In this document: positions 54,718 through 64,000 of the stretch, piece after piece
How the letters are laid out: the number at the start of each line of letters is the position of its first letter
How positions within the stretch are numbered: the first letter of the stretch is position 1
From: Neofusicoccum parvum
Lineage: Eukaryota > Ascomycota > Dothideomycetes > Botryosphaeriales > Botryosphaeriaceae
DNA: 64,000 nucleotides
Direction of reading: 5' to 3'
NCBI GenBank assembly: GCA_020912385.1
Contig: CP087206.1
Span: 2,604,001 to 2,668,000 of the forward strand
Program-made: the position numbers and the translations under genes
Notes under the pieces: generated by a model
Seen by the model: the letters and a program-made list of their open reading frames with translations, nothing else
What the model was told of the DNA's origin: nothing
Databases searched by the model: none

Positions 54718-56465
54718 GCGCAAGAGAAAAAAGAGAAGAGAAAACATGGGGAAATAATTGTCCGTTTTTTTTTTTGGTCTGTCATGACTAGTTGGAGGGC
54801 TTGGGATTGCGGGAATGAGGTGCAAACGAATGGGAGGGACACTACTTCACGAAAGCAAACTACTTGTTTAAAGAAAAGCAAGCCGATATGGCGGTGTAGA
54901 AATGAGAGTCTTGTCTATGAAAGAGATGGGAGTTTCCTCGCTACGCTTGATTGGTGGGATTTCCTTTCTTCGTCGAATTTTTCTGGGTAGGTGAAAGGGG
55001 GATCAAAAAAGGATAGGAAGCCAAGCATTGTGTCTTGGTGGGAAGCGGCGCTGGTCTTGGGGGTTCGTCTCGTTAGTTGGTGGCGCAGCTATGAAGACTT
55101 TTGGTTTCTTCTGATTCGATCTGCAGATGAGACGGGGAAGAGCGAAGGCTTCTTCCACGGTGCACGGGACGGTCGTTTGTACATACAGTAAGTGTGGGTA
55201 GAGACGGACTGATGTTCCATTGCACGCTCTAAGACATGCCGATGTGTCGTCCCGCCTCTCGAAGGAACACGCTGGTGCCAACCGGGCGGAGACGATGAGA
55301 TGAAGTCCTAGCAGAGAGCGCTGATCGCAACCCCATTTGTGGAGTGGAACAGGCCGTTGGGACCCGGAGGGATCGAGTGTCGGCATGATCTCTGGAAGAT
55401 GCCGAACAGTCTTGTTTGACAAATGCCATGGTTGCCGATCCGTCAGTCGTCGTGCGGAGCTGGGTTGGTCGAGAAACATGCGGGCTGCAGGGGTAGTGGG
55501 TGTAAGCAGGGGCGTGGTTTCTGTTTTTGGCAGTCGCCGGGTAAGCTTAAACACGAAGCTTGGGTGCCGTTCGGGGCTGGCCGCTGTCGACCGCATCTCG
55601 CTCCGCATCTCGCTCCGTGTCCGTCGCTGTCGCATGCTACCAGCCCGTCGTCGGAGACTTCTTTCATCGCAGGAGCATCCCGCTCCCGACGCAGAGACTT
55701 CGGTCTCGCGGTGCAGGGCTGTTATATCCGGAGCGATGGAACAGGCCCATGCTCTGGGTAGCGTCGAACAGCCGTCGCCGCCGCCCCATTCGCCCACAGC
55801 CGGCGCCACAAACATCTGGACCGCAGAAAAGGTCTCCATTGCCAATTTCCCCTGGCGGCTGCTATTTTGGTCCCCCGCGAACGCCTCAATGCTTCGCCTT
55901 CGCTTTCGCGACAGCCGACCGCCGAGCTTACCAAGTTCCGACTGGATAGGCCTTCGCTAGCGATGAAATTGGCCAAGGTCATGCGGGTCTTGGTGAGCCT
56001 CTCACATCAACGGCGGATGTCGTGGAGCCTGGTGGAGGATCGGTGGCGTGTGTCGTCGAGAAGCTTGTACGCAGCCGTGGTTTCGCTTTTTGTTCCGTGC
56101 CGCCGTCGGTGGTGGCTCTGCACGCCGAAATGAGTGAGGTGGAGTGCGGATAGGCGGCGAGTTGGGTGGAGTGAGCGGTGGTCGGTGCGCTGCTGCTGCC
56201 TGCAATACAGCAAGCGTGCGCGAAGGATTCCGGCCGGTGGTGGAGTTGGCTGGGCTTTGTGTTGGTATAAGACTGCGCGGGTGTCCGTCGCATCCAGCTC
56301 TTTCTCTTCTTCACCTCACGTCTCTCGTTCCGGTCGTCAGTCATCTACATATTCTCTAATACGCAGTTCACTGCACCACATTCGTTGTCAACAACATCCA
56401 ACTACTTCTACAACAAACCTACAACCACTACTCTCTCTTTCCTCGAACCGTAAATACTCGCCAAA
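54718..56465. promoter_or_regulatory. Gene-poor region (1.7 kb)
   Basis: A 280-residue minus-strand frame (55845-55003) and its plus-strand shadows were considered; they begin at a non-ATG codon, lack motifs and overlap each other on both strands, so they are not called. From about 56.3 kb to 56465 the sequence is C/T/A-rich leader of the GPI-protein gene. Confidence 0.4.
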
Positions 56466-57107
56466 ATGCGCACCACCACCTTCCTCACCACCGCCGTCCT
56501 GGCCGCCGGCGCCCTCGCCCGCACCGACCTCGAGGGCTGCGTCTCCTCGGCCACCGTGGCCTACGGCGGCGCCTCGCTCATCTGGTACGTCCCGGGCACC
56601 GGCGAGATCTGCTCGTTCCTCGACTGCGGCGGCGGCCGCGCCCCGCCCAAGACCACCGTCCCCGGCTGCGGCGCCTACTCCGGCACCGCCACCTACTCGC
56701 CCGACTACCTCCCCGGCTACGGGCCCAACGCCACGCCCACCAGCACCGCCACCGCCTCCTCCACCGCCGCTCCCAGCCCCAGCGTGACCGCCGCGCCCAG
56801 CCTGTCGAGCGCCGCTGTCAGCAGCAGCGTCGCCGCCGCTTCGTCCAGCTCCGAGGAGTCGTCTGCGGCTGCTTCGTCTGCGGCTGCTTCGTCTGCGGCT
56901 GCTTCGTCTGCGGCTTCGTCTGCGGCTTCTTCTGCCTCGTCGGGTATCTCCTGGACTATCATGACCAGCGTTGCTACCCCGGTCCACACTCCTTCCGGCA
57001 CTCCGGCCGCGTCGACTCCGGCGACCTTCACTGGTGCGGCAGGCAGGATCGAGGCTGCTGCCGGTGCCCTAGTTGGCGGTGTTGTCGCTGCTCTGGCCTG
57101 GTTGTAA
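56466..57107 (+). CDS. Secreted, probably GPI-anchored Ser/Ala-rich cell-surface protein
   Basis: Intronless, 213 residues. Residues 1-18 (MRTTTFLTTAVLAAGALA) form a clean signal peptide. The mature N-terminal domain, residues ~19-85, carries four Cys (25, 49, 54, 68) and the segments ASLIWYVPGTGEICSFLDCG and RAPPKTTVPGCGAY. I recall this head in fungal surface proteins often labelled 'siderophore biosynthesis' without strong support. Residues ~90-190 are Ser/Thr/Ala/Pro-rich (O-glycosylation stalk) with a tandem SSAAA unit repeated about four to five times at DNA level (56868-56935). The C-terminus GAAGRIEAAAGALVGGVVAALAWL fits a GPI attachment signal. Likely cell-wall or plasma-membrane anchored. 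Confidence 0.85.
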   Translation: MRTTTFLTTAVLAAGALARTDLEGCVSSATVAYGGASLIWYVPGTGEICSFLDCGGGRAPPKTTVPGCGAYSGTATYSPDYLPGYGPNATPTSTATASSTAAPSPSVTAAPSLSSAAVSSSVAAASSSSEESSAAASSAAASSAAASSAASSAASSASSGISWTIMTSVATPVHTPSGTPAASTPATFTGAAGRIEAAAGALVGGVVAALAWL

Positions 57108-57288
57108 GGAAGGGATGCAAGGATGCTGCCCAGGGGACGAGGGGTGGATGATGAAGGATGAATAATGTGTTGATAATACCCATTCAAGAACAATAATAAA
57201 GCATGTCAATACATCAAAGAGTTTCTTCTAAGATCAGTACAGTGATGCTTGATGTGAGGACTTTCCTGGTCATTTGTGTTTGGTTGTT

Positions 57289-58514
57289 TTATAGTTTTGC
57301 TTTTGGAGAGCCCGACAGGAACTCGTCCACCAAATCACTCACAGCTTCTCCGAGGCCAAAGCTGTAGCCGTATCCACTGCCCGAAAGGCCTACAGAAGAT
57401 ATGTCAGTAAACGTCTAGCAACAGCCAGATGAGGAGTAACTTACCATAGGCATGAACCACCTTCTGTCCATCGACTACTTCCTTCTCCACCCTTGGACCG
57501 CCCTCCCTCCCCGGCCTGAATCCCACATTATCCCTCACGACCTCAAAGTCCGCGGGGAACGCGGCGAAGACGTGCGGCATGTTATCCCCTACACGGTTGA
57601 AGATATCCGTCCGCTGGTCCTCGCTCACGCCCGGATCCTCACTCCCATACCCCTTCACGCCGCCCAGAATCGCCGTCCCATCCAGCCGCGGGATGCAGTA
57701 CGTGTACTGGCTCCCCTGGCGCATGAAGATCTTATCCCACCACGTCCGCACCACGTGCGTCTGCCCTCGCACCGCCGTCACAGCGCCATCCGCTGCCAGC
57801 TCGCGCGCGCCCACGCCCGACGCGTTGATCAGGACGTCATGACCCTCGCCAGCCAGGTCAGCCAGAGCGCGCACCTCGCGCTGGACGAAGCGCACGCCGC
57901 CCTCACGCTCCAGCCGCGCGCGCAGCCACGGCAGCAGCACGCACGGCTGGACCACGACGCTGGTCCAGCGCACGCCCAGCGTGCAGCCGGCGGGCAGCTC
58001 GTCGGCCGCCATGACCTCGAAGCCCGGCACCGCGTCGCGGTACCACACGTCGGCCAGCGCGGCGCCGTCGTCGCGCACGTCCTCGATGCCGATGCGCCGC
58101 ACGCTCGACTCCGGGTGCCGGTCCGCCAGCGCCAGCAGGTGCGGCAGCGCCGCCCGCTGCATCGCCTGGCACGCCGCCGACGCCCCCACGTCCGGCATGT
58201 AGAACGCGCCCGCCCACGGCGACGCCCACGCCCGGGACGCGGTCGCGAGGTCGATGGGCGTGGAGTCGGCGGGCGGCAGGTCTCGCGCGACGATGGTGAC
58301 GGTGTGGCCGCGGGAGCGGAGGATGGTGGCGGTGGCGAGGCCGGTTATGCTGGGTGGGGCGGGTCAGATTCGAGGGTGCTCTTCTTTGGGCAGGGACTCG
58401 CGAAGAATTCACGGGGACCAGATGCTCGGGGGATTGGAGAAGCGCGGTGGCATGCGTGGTGGATGGGAGAGCTGGGGGCGCTTACCCGGCACCGAGGATT
58501 GTGATCTTCGCCAT
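57289..58514 (-). CDS. D-amino-acid-oxidase-like FAD enzyme with peroxisomal signal
   Basis: Three exons (58514-58486, 58349-57445, 57389-57289; introns 136 and 55 nt), 1035 nt, 344 residues. The N-terminus MAKITILGAGITGLATATIL gives the GxGxxG FAD-binding motif across the first splice. DAAO landmarks follow: RAWASPWAGAFYMP (the flavin-contact region), VRWTSVVVQPCVLLPWL, DVLINASGVGARELA, QYTYCIPRLDGTAILGG with the substrate-binding Tyr and Arg, and the C-terminal HAYGLSGSGYGYSFGLGEAV. It ends SPKAKL, and AKL is a functional type-1 peroxisomal targeting tripeptide. Predicted reaction: oxidative deamination of D-amino acids to keto acids, ammonia and H2O2, with catalase nearby in the peroxisome (family knowledge). 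D-aspartate oxidase is an alternative specificity. Confidence 0.92.
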
Positions 58515-59172
58515 TGCGGACTTTTCTGGTTTCTTTCTCTTTTTTTTCGCCCAATGTGTCTCAGAGACGCTGCAACACGCACCTGTGTAATCCGTATATG
58601 TACAGTGGTTGCTGGCTGCGGCATCGGATGATATGCCGTCGCTTATCTTCGGCTGTCGGGTGCTCCGCCGGGCGGGCCGATCACGAAGTGCAGATCAGGC
58701 GGGCATTTGGATAGCTTTTGCGCGCTCGGATGCAGGGCCGAAGCACTTCTCAGGTGAGAAATATGCTGGCTGTTCAGATGCAGTGGAAGGCTCATAGATT
58801 TTCGACGCCGTCAACGTTCCATGCCGAAATTCTTGGGAGTTCTCTGTCCCTGGCAATTTAAGAGGATGCAAGGGCATCTAAAGAGCGAGTACTAGCAGAG
58901 AAAAGATTTAATGGTGTAGAGAAGCGTTAAGAGTTGAAATGACAGACTAGATAGTGTGGGAACCACAGCGGATAGTGCCCAACCTTGTAGGCAATAGTGC
59001 AGCCAACCCCCAAGTAAAACGCCTCCTTAGCTCATTCTCCACGGTGACATAACTCGACAGGACGTTTGGAAGCTTTCCTCCACCCTTCTCAGACATAATG
59101 TAGGTCCAGACGGACTGTGTTATCCAAGTTACTCCAATCAAACACCCGTCGAGACAACAATGGTCGTCTCAA
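58515..59172. promoter_or_regulatory. Promoter of the DAAO-like gene and 3' flank of the 59-kb gene
   Basis: 0.66 kb between two minus-strand genes; small frames only. The sequence from 58.9 kb on becomes more A/T-rich toward the neighbouring 3' end. No repeats recognised. Confidence 0.35.
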
Positions 59173-59598
59173 CTACGATCCTCTGAACTCCCCCAAGTCA
59201 TCGTCAATATCCCTCCTACTGGCGGTGTTGCTATTGTTTCCCTCCTTGTTGAGCACGGGAAGGTCGTTGTCTATCGCTGCCCGGCGTTTCTTCCTAATCG
59301 TCCAGAACCAGAAGAGTGCGGCTGCAGCAATGAAAAGGACCCCGAGGCTGACTCCAACTCCGATGCCTGCTTTGGCGCCAGCGGTGAGGCCGCTCTTGCC
59401 ATCGTCAGAGATAGGCGTAGATGTGGGATCTGGCACTTTTGTGTATGATATTTGGACTGAGTTGCTGGTTGTTGCTGATGTTTGGACTGGTTCGGTGGCT
59501 GCTGCTGATTTTTGGACTGGTTCGGTGGTTGTTGGGGAGAGGGAGGATTCGACCAGTGAAGGGTTTGCATAAGCAGAAAAATCGAAGCTATCTGACAT
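59173..59598 (-). CDS. Single-pass membrane protein with short Ser/Thr-rich ectodomain
   Basis: Single open frame of 141 residues from ATG at 59598, MSDSFDFSAYANPSL. Residues ~20-65 are Ser/Thr/Pro-rich with a near-repeat TEPVQKSAAATEPVQTSATT. Residues ~68-100 include GLTAGAKAGIGVGVSLGVLF followed by IAAAALFWFW, the Gly-rich membrane-entry plus helix seen in fungal Mid2/WSC-like surface sensors and many single-pass proteins. The stop-transfer is RKKRR, and the short acidic cytosolic tail ends GEFRGS. There is no signal peptide, and TCAG just before codon 3 could be a splice acceptor. This may therefore be the last exon of a longer receptor whose ectodomain exons I could not trace upstream. 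Confidence 0.6.
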   Translation of the reverse strand: MSDSFDFSAYANPSLVESSLSPTTTEPVQKSAAATEPVQTSATTSNSVQISYTKVPDPTSTPISDDGKSGLTAGAKAGIGVGVSLGVLFIAAAALFWFWTIRKKRRAAIDNDLPVLNKEGNNSNTASRRDIDDDLGEFRGS

Positions 59599-60497
59599 GT
59601 CTTAGAGGAGTCTCGCAACTTATTGGGCTATCGTGATTTTCGTTTGAGCTCCTAATGATAACGATGATGTCGAGTTGTTGCAGTAGGTTTAGAGGGAAGT
59701 AATCTTGCGGGATTTATCCACAGAACCGCAAGGCTGGTCTTGTGTAAGAATAGGCGAAAGTCTGGATTGGGAGGGATGAGGCTGAAACCATGAAAATGGT
59801 TGGGGGCCATTCCATATTGCATGCAACGATGCCCAAATTTGGAATTGAAGCCGTGTGGGAGGGGCAAGGCTGTGCTGTAAAGAGGGTGACCAAAAGACCC
59901 GCAGTGTGCCACAATTTCTCACTGCGCCTGCAGCGGCACATGCAGATGCAGCACCCCCTTAAATCAAACAGACAATTTTAGAGACGGTTCCGGCGGGACT
60001 TGCCGTGAATGAATAGGCATCAGCTGCAACCTTGAGGCTCTGCTCCTCACCTTTATTGGCTTTTGCAAACAGAGCAGGCACATCTCGGCCATCGCTCCGC
60101 ACTTCCTTTCCCCCCCTGGACATATGCAAGTTTGGTGCAAGCTTGGCATGCACTTCGGCTTGGGGGACCAACCCACGCCTTTTTGTTCAGAATCTCAATT
60201 TAGTTGCAGAGACAAAATTGGCAGAAATATCTGCTCCAAACTCCGCCTCTAAGGCTATGGAGGGTACCAAAGGCAACAATCAGTATTCCAATTCGAAAAT
60301 ACCCTTTCTTTCTAATTGCTAGCTATATTTGAAGTTTGTCCGGATGTAAAAGCAATATAGAATTATGCTTAAGCTATTTTGATGCTTTCTTCGACATCCT
60401 TAAACAGTGGTGGATACATCGAAAGCTCTTACACAAGCCGGCTTCTTGCTGTAGAATCCCTCCATAAAGGTATCAAACACTTGAAAAACCAAAAAGC
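59599..60497. other. Intergenic region; possible missing ectodomain exons
   Basis: 0.9 kb, upstream of the 59.6-kb membrane protein and downstream of the 60.5-kb gene. Minus-strand frames at 59.65-59.94 kb are open but show no recognisable ectodomain. Otherwise nothing supported. Confidence 0.35.
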
Positions 60498-61675
60498 TTA
60501 CTCAACCTCATCCTCCTCCTCCTTGCTGAATCTTAATTTCGTTCTGCGCCGTCTCTCTTCTGCTGTCGATAATTTACGAGCTAGACTACCAGCTGGTGGA
60601 CAGACCTCGAGCGATTTGATTGGTGTCTGTTCCTTGTCAGCAAGCGTGCGTGAGCTCTTGGACACACTTTGAAATACCATCTCCAGTTGTGATTCCAGGC
60701 TAAGCTCCAAAGGTTGATCGTGTGGTAGCTGATCTGAAAGTCCCTGCTGTAGAACAGGCGCTGGGGGTCCTTCTTCCTCCATATCATGGATAAAGCTCGT
60801 CATAATTCCAAGGCTGTCCCTCTTAGAGCTTTGCTCAGAATTTAGACCCGCTGCACCTGATAGTTGTCAGAACATTCCAACAATTCCAAACAAAGATGGG
60901 ATTACTAACATTCCGTCTGAGTCCAGTTCTCGAGCCGTTTCTTTCCAGCCTCCTGTTGAGCTTGCATCATTTGTCGCCTCAGCCAGGGGGACATTATGGT
61001 GGCATCCCCCTCTTCCTTCCATTCCGAAACTTGGACCTTGTCCGCATATCTGTTTTCCTTGCTTCTCGAATTGATGACATAGTATGAAGGAGGTGCTCCA
61101 CTGCTCTCACCAAAGGATGCGTCTGTGACCAAAGAAAGCTGGGAGATAGTGGGCAGAGTGGATTCAGCCTCAACTTTGTGTAGCTTGTCGATATGATGCA
61201 TCAAATCCGTATGATCCATCTCCAGTTTCTTCTGGTGCATCAGCGCCATTTCTTTGTCCATGATCGCCCAGTTCAGCTTGTTGATCATCTTCACTCTCCC
61301 GTACTTGATTTGATCTAGCCGCGAGGGCTCCATGTATCGCCCGATGTCCGTCAGAGTCTCCAAGGTGTCTTTGATGGATTCGTCTACAAAGGACTTCTGG
61401 GCCGGCACCCTCTTCCAATAGTCCTTGACGGCTAGTGTTTGGCTGAGGCGTACGTATTCTTTGAAAGCCCGGTAGACGCGTTGAGTCATGTCGCAGACAA
61501 CTCGGATCTCTTCTGGCGCTTCCGCTGTTTTCATGCCAAGCTTGGCCATCTGAATGGTGACGGACAGAGCGCCCCCGATCATGCTGGTTGGTTCAAGGGC
61601 CATGATGACGGTGTCGGAAGAGTGTAGTAGGATAGTCCCGTCCCCTTCGACTGTAATAGGCGCTGGTGTGGACAT
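60498..61675 (-). CDS. Cytosolic protein with helical N-terminal domain like fungal NLR/STAND leaders
   Basis: Exons 61675-60910 and 60856-60498 (intron 53 nt) sum to 1125 nt, 374 residues. Residues ~25-165 are all-helical: MALEPTSMIGGALSVTIQMA, EEIRVVCDMTQRVYRAFKEY, KSFVDESIKDTLETLTDIG, LNWAIMDKEMALMHQKKLE and HTDLMHHIDKLH. The order and the WxxxDKEMAxxHQKKL-type helix resemble the N-terminal helical domains that head many fungal NLR-like and related signalling proteins; this is pattern similarity, not a proven match. The remainder is hydrophilic with basic patches (RRRRTKLRF) and a fully acidic end. No NACHT, NB-ARC or repeats follow, so it would be a stand-alone version. Role unknown. Confidence 0.7.
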
Positions 61676-62342
61676 GAAATGACTGAAGTATGATTGAATG
61701 CGCTCAACGCTAGACGTACCAAACGAGAGTCAAAAGGGAGAGCTATTCTACCACTGTCGGCGTTTATCCTGAAGTCTTTCTCGGCATGTTGGCGATTAGA
61801 CGGCTTAGGTGAGCGGGATGGGGCCAAATGTAGCATTGGGCCGGGGACCAAGGCTCCTTTTTGGTGCATAGGGTTCGCTTCCGTAAAACAAGGTAGATGG
61901 TTGCCTCGTGGGGGCCGGGTGTGATTGCGGCCTTGTGGCTTGCACAGCATGCTGCACGCCACCATACTGTGCAAGCCATAGAAACACTTCGAGGTCGCAT
62001 TGCGATAATCTTGCATGTGCTGAGAAATCAAACGAGACAAGTATCTCCAATAGGCCGTGTCCGCGGCGATCAATCCTTCGATGCTGCGGAAGCCTGGGTA
62101 GCAACTATTGAGGCTCATGCTGATTATCGGCGGGAAGCAAGGCTGAAAGCGGAAACCTCCTGCGATTATGCGCACTTCACTATGCAGACTACCACATGTT
62201 GCTTCACGCAGATTTGGACAGGGATGGAATACGAGTGGTCGCACAAGGCTCGAACGATATTTTTTTCGGGCTACATAACGCATTAGGAGAAGAAAATAGG
62301 AGAAACAAAATGAACACAGAGCGGCCCTATCCCTCAAGCGGT
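61676..62342. promoter_or_regulatory. Promoter of the 61-kb gene / 3' flank of the 62-kb gene
   Basis: 0.67 kb between two minus-strand genes. Overlapping short frames on both strands have no motifs. No repeat seen. Confidence 0.35.
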
Positions 62343-63752
62343 CTAGACTCGCAGCCTTTGCGAAAGTTCCATGTGCTCGAAGACACGAGGCTCGTGAAGT
62401 GGCTGTCCACTGCCGTCGGTGGTTTGAATGAGCGCTGGCCAGATCACGATGCCGCCCGGCTCACGTGAGCGGCCTGCTTTCCAATCAAACACGAAAGTGC
62501 TGCTCTGGCAGAAAAGAAGAAAACCAAATGCGGCCGCGCGTTTGAAAATCTCCTCCAAGTTTCGGCGGCGCCTTTCGGTGTCTGAAGTATGCGTTGCAAG
62601 AGGCAACAACACAGGCTCTAGCAGATCAACGGCTTTGTAGATACTCTCAAAACGCGGGTCTTCCTCGTCGAGCGGAGAATTTCGGTACGCTTGTTGAAGC
62701 ATGGCTGCTGTGGTGACGCGCCATCTGCTCAAAGACACCGTCTGGCCTAGTCGATGACCGTCAGCATCTGTGATGGAAACGGAAAAATGCTTGCACTTAC
62801 CTTTCTGACCACTTTGGACTGTTTCTAATGATCGGAGACAGCTCATCAAGTCCGGTGGCAAGAATGTGGTTCCAGGATCACTGTTTAGGCCGATTCGTGA
62901 GAAGACCACGCTAGCAATAACATAACGTAGTGCTGATTGCCGCGACCGTGTACCGGCCAGAGATTCTGCCAGCTCAGAAATGGATATCTGAGGTCTCTCG
63001 ATGATGCCGACTAGAGAAGTCTGGCTGACAGTCGTTGCAGGCGCGTTATAGAAGCTTTGGACGTGGTTTTTGATCATGACGCGAAGCTTCGACATCTCGG
63101 CTGCGATCTCACTGTCTGGTGTTGGTTGAGGCAACGCAATATCGTTAGTCCTGCCTACCCCTCCGTCCACTGGAGTCAGTTTCGTCAGCGCAGACGGCTT
63201 TGTACTTGCGTATAAGCCTGGACTCGGAAGCCTTGACGAGGACCGAACCGAAGGAGGACGTCGTCTTCTTGAGCCACGGAAGCAAAAGAAAAAGATAGCT
63301 GAGACAACAAGTGCACCAGCGATGGCACTGCCGACTCCGATGCCCGCAGCAGCTCCTTGTGAGTAAGACTTGTGCGCTTCGCTTGTACACTTGCTAGTCT
63401 GTTTTGGGGCTTTGGTGATCGTGCTTGTGCTTGTGCTTGCGGGGGTCGAGTGAAACTCAGAAGTGGTTGTGCTGAATTTTGAAGTCGTCGTTTGCGTTGC
63501 TTCTTGTGTTGAATTAATGTTCACCGGACTGGTTTGCCATGCCTCGTCGACGTCGTTCCAAGAATTAAACTGAGTAGCTAAAGCGGACCCATTGTTGTCC
63601 CAGACGGTGTAGACCCAGTTGTCTCCAGATTTACTAGCCGAAATCGTTGTCCATTGTGCTTCGCTGTCGAAACCTTGGTATATGACTGCAGTCAGAGGTC
63701 CAGACGCTGTTGCAGACAGGTAGGAAATGGAAACCGTGGCAAGAGTTGTCAT
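62343..63752 (-). CDS. Single-pass membrane protein with a conserved-looking cytosolic domain
   Basis: Read as exons 63752-62801 and 62746-62343, 1356 nt, 451 residues from MTTLATVSISYL. The 54-nt intron (GTAAGT...GACTAG with TGCTGAC branch) has no stop and is divisible by three. The ectodomain (residues ~1-120) has TAVIYQGFDSEAQWTTISAS and VDEAWQTSPVN, then a Ser/Thr-rich stalk. The membrane segment is AAAGIGVGSAIAGALVVSAI plus FFFCF, followed by RRRR. The cytosolic half contains ISISELAESLAGTRSRQSAL, VSLSRWRVTTAAMLQQAY, ERRRRNLEEIFKRAAAFGFL and GGIVIWPALIQ, which I recognise as a recurrent module of unknown function in filamentous-fungal proteins. A signal peptide is not obvious, and a CCTCAG acceptor-like site upstream suggests an earlier first exon. 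Confidence 0.75.
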   Translation of the reverse strand: MTTLATVSISYLSATASGPLTAVIYQGFDSEAQWTTISASKSGDNWVYTVWDNNGSALATQFNSWNDVDEAWQTSPVNINSTQEATQTTTSKFSTTTSEFHSTPASTSTSTITKAPKQTSKCTSEAHKSYSQGAAAGIGVGSAIAGALVVSAIFFFCFRGSRRRRPPSVRSSSRLPSPGLYASTKPSALTKLTPVDGGVGRTNDIALPQPTPDSEIAAEMSKLRVMIKNHVQSFYNAPATTVSQTSLVGIIERPQISISELAESLAGTRSRQSALRYVIASVVFSRIGLNSDPGTTFLPPDLMSCLRSLETVQSGQKGKCKHFSVSITDADGHRLGQTVSLSRWRVTTAAMLQQAYRNSPLDEEDPRFESIYKAVDLLEPVLLPLATHTSDTERRRRNLEEIFKRAAAFGFLLFCQSSTFVFDWKAGRSREPGGIVIWPALIQTTDGSGQPLHEPRVFEHMELSQRLRV

Positions 63753-64000
63753 TTGTCGTCGTAGTATAGCAGCAGATAACAAACTGAGGATAATGGAGAC
63801 TAGAAGAAGCCAGTGTCAAATTAGATATTGTGACAATGGATCGTAAGCACAATACAAGAATGTCAGGCTGAAAGTGGGCGAGCTGGGACCTCTGAAGCTG
63901 AAAGGGCTCCCGATTTTGAGCCTCAATCACAAGAGTCTGCAGCCCCGGCCCACCATCTCACTTTGCGATATCACAGATGGCAGGATTCTACAAGGATCAT
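63753..64000. promoter_or_regulatory. Window end, upstream region of the 63-kb gene
   Basis: About 250 nt upstream of the last gene. It may contain its first (signal-peptide) exon; nothing else is seen before the window ends. Confidence 0.3.

Noticed and set aside
53944..54825. 293-residue minus-strand frame inside the Rgp1 gene
   Set aside because: Antisense shadow rich in Arg/Asp/His; the plus strand carries the conserved Rgp1 arrestin-like strands.
55003..55845. 280-residue minus-strand frame in the 54.7-56.4 kb gap
   Set aside because: No ATG at its first codon, no motif, mixed composition, and overlapping open frames of similar quality on the other strand.
1..64000. CRISPR arrays, rRNA, tRNA, or bacterial operon features
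   Set aside because: No regularly spaced repeats, rRNA-like stretches or bacterial gene spacing were noticed. A tRNA scan could not be run, so a missed tRNA in the gene-poor stretches cannot be excluded.

Overview
The window is nuclear DNA from a filamentous ascomycete (Pezizomycotina), probably a Dothideomycete. Protein-coding genes are interrupted mostly by 48-136 nt introns with GT...AG ends and CTAAC/CTGAC-type branch sites. Starts often sit in CACC/CAACATG contexts, GC content is moderate to high, and many families are fungus-typical: a PTH11-like 7TM receptor, Rrg9, Rgp1, an MpaB-type DUF2236 oxygenase, an APP1 phosphatase, a Mae1-type carboxylate carrier and a PTR2 carrier. The class-level placement is an inference. 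I saw no prokaryotic features, CRISPR array, rRNA or tRNA.

Layout. 0-6 kb: a partial DUF2470 membrane protein (-), two tandem genes (+) sharing a C-terminal motif, an unknown P/Q/H/Y-rich protein (-) and a cyclin (-). 6.5-12.2 kb: a SNF2 helicase (+) and a 7TM receptor (-) with a 27-nt G run in an intron. 12.2-14.9 kb: long gene-poor stretch. 14.9-17.7 kb: a fused MDR-reductase/luciferase-like monooxygenase gene (+). 18.7-22.1 kb: small unknown gene (-), ribosomal protein eS10 (-), then head-to-head Sde2 (+). 22.5-27.7 kb: M20-family amidohydrolase (-), disordered small protein (+), SDR (-). 29-34.6 kb: APP1-type phosphatidate phosphatase (+) and a TDT-family carrier (+). 37.3 kb: small two-exon gene. 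38.9-43.1 kb: decayed island with a 5'-truncated LINE, an inverted pair of LINE 3'-UTR segments, a 16-bp direct repeat and an ankyrin pseudogene. 44.9-54.7 kb: PTR2 transporter, DUF2236 oxygenase, Rrg9, Rgp1 (all +). 56.5-58.5 kb: GPI-type secreted Ser/Ala-rich protein (+) and a peroxisomal D-amino-acid-oxidase-like enzyme (-). 59.2-63.8 kb: two single-pass membrane proteins flanking a cytosolic protein with a helical N-terminus, all on the - strand.

The genes are mostly independent housekeeping or metabolic loci rather than one pathway. Places where arrangement may matter: the MDR-monooxygenase fusion, which joins two redox modules in one chain; the tandem C-terminal-motif pair; the shared eS10/Sde2 promoter region (translation and splicing); and the three-gene surface/cytosol group at the right end. 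Exon junctions were worked out by hand from splice sites and reading frame; for nearly every multi-exon gene the summed exon length is a multiple of three.
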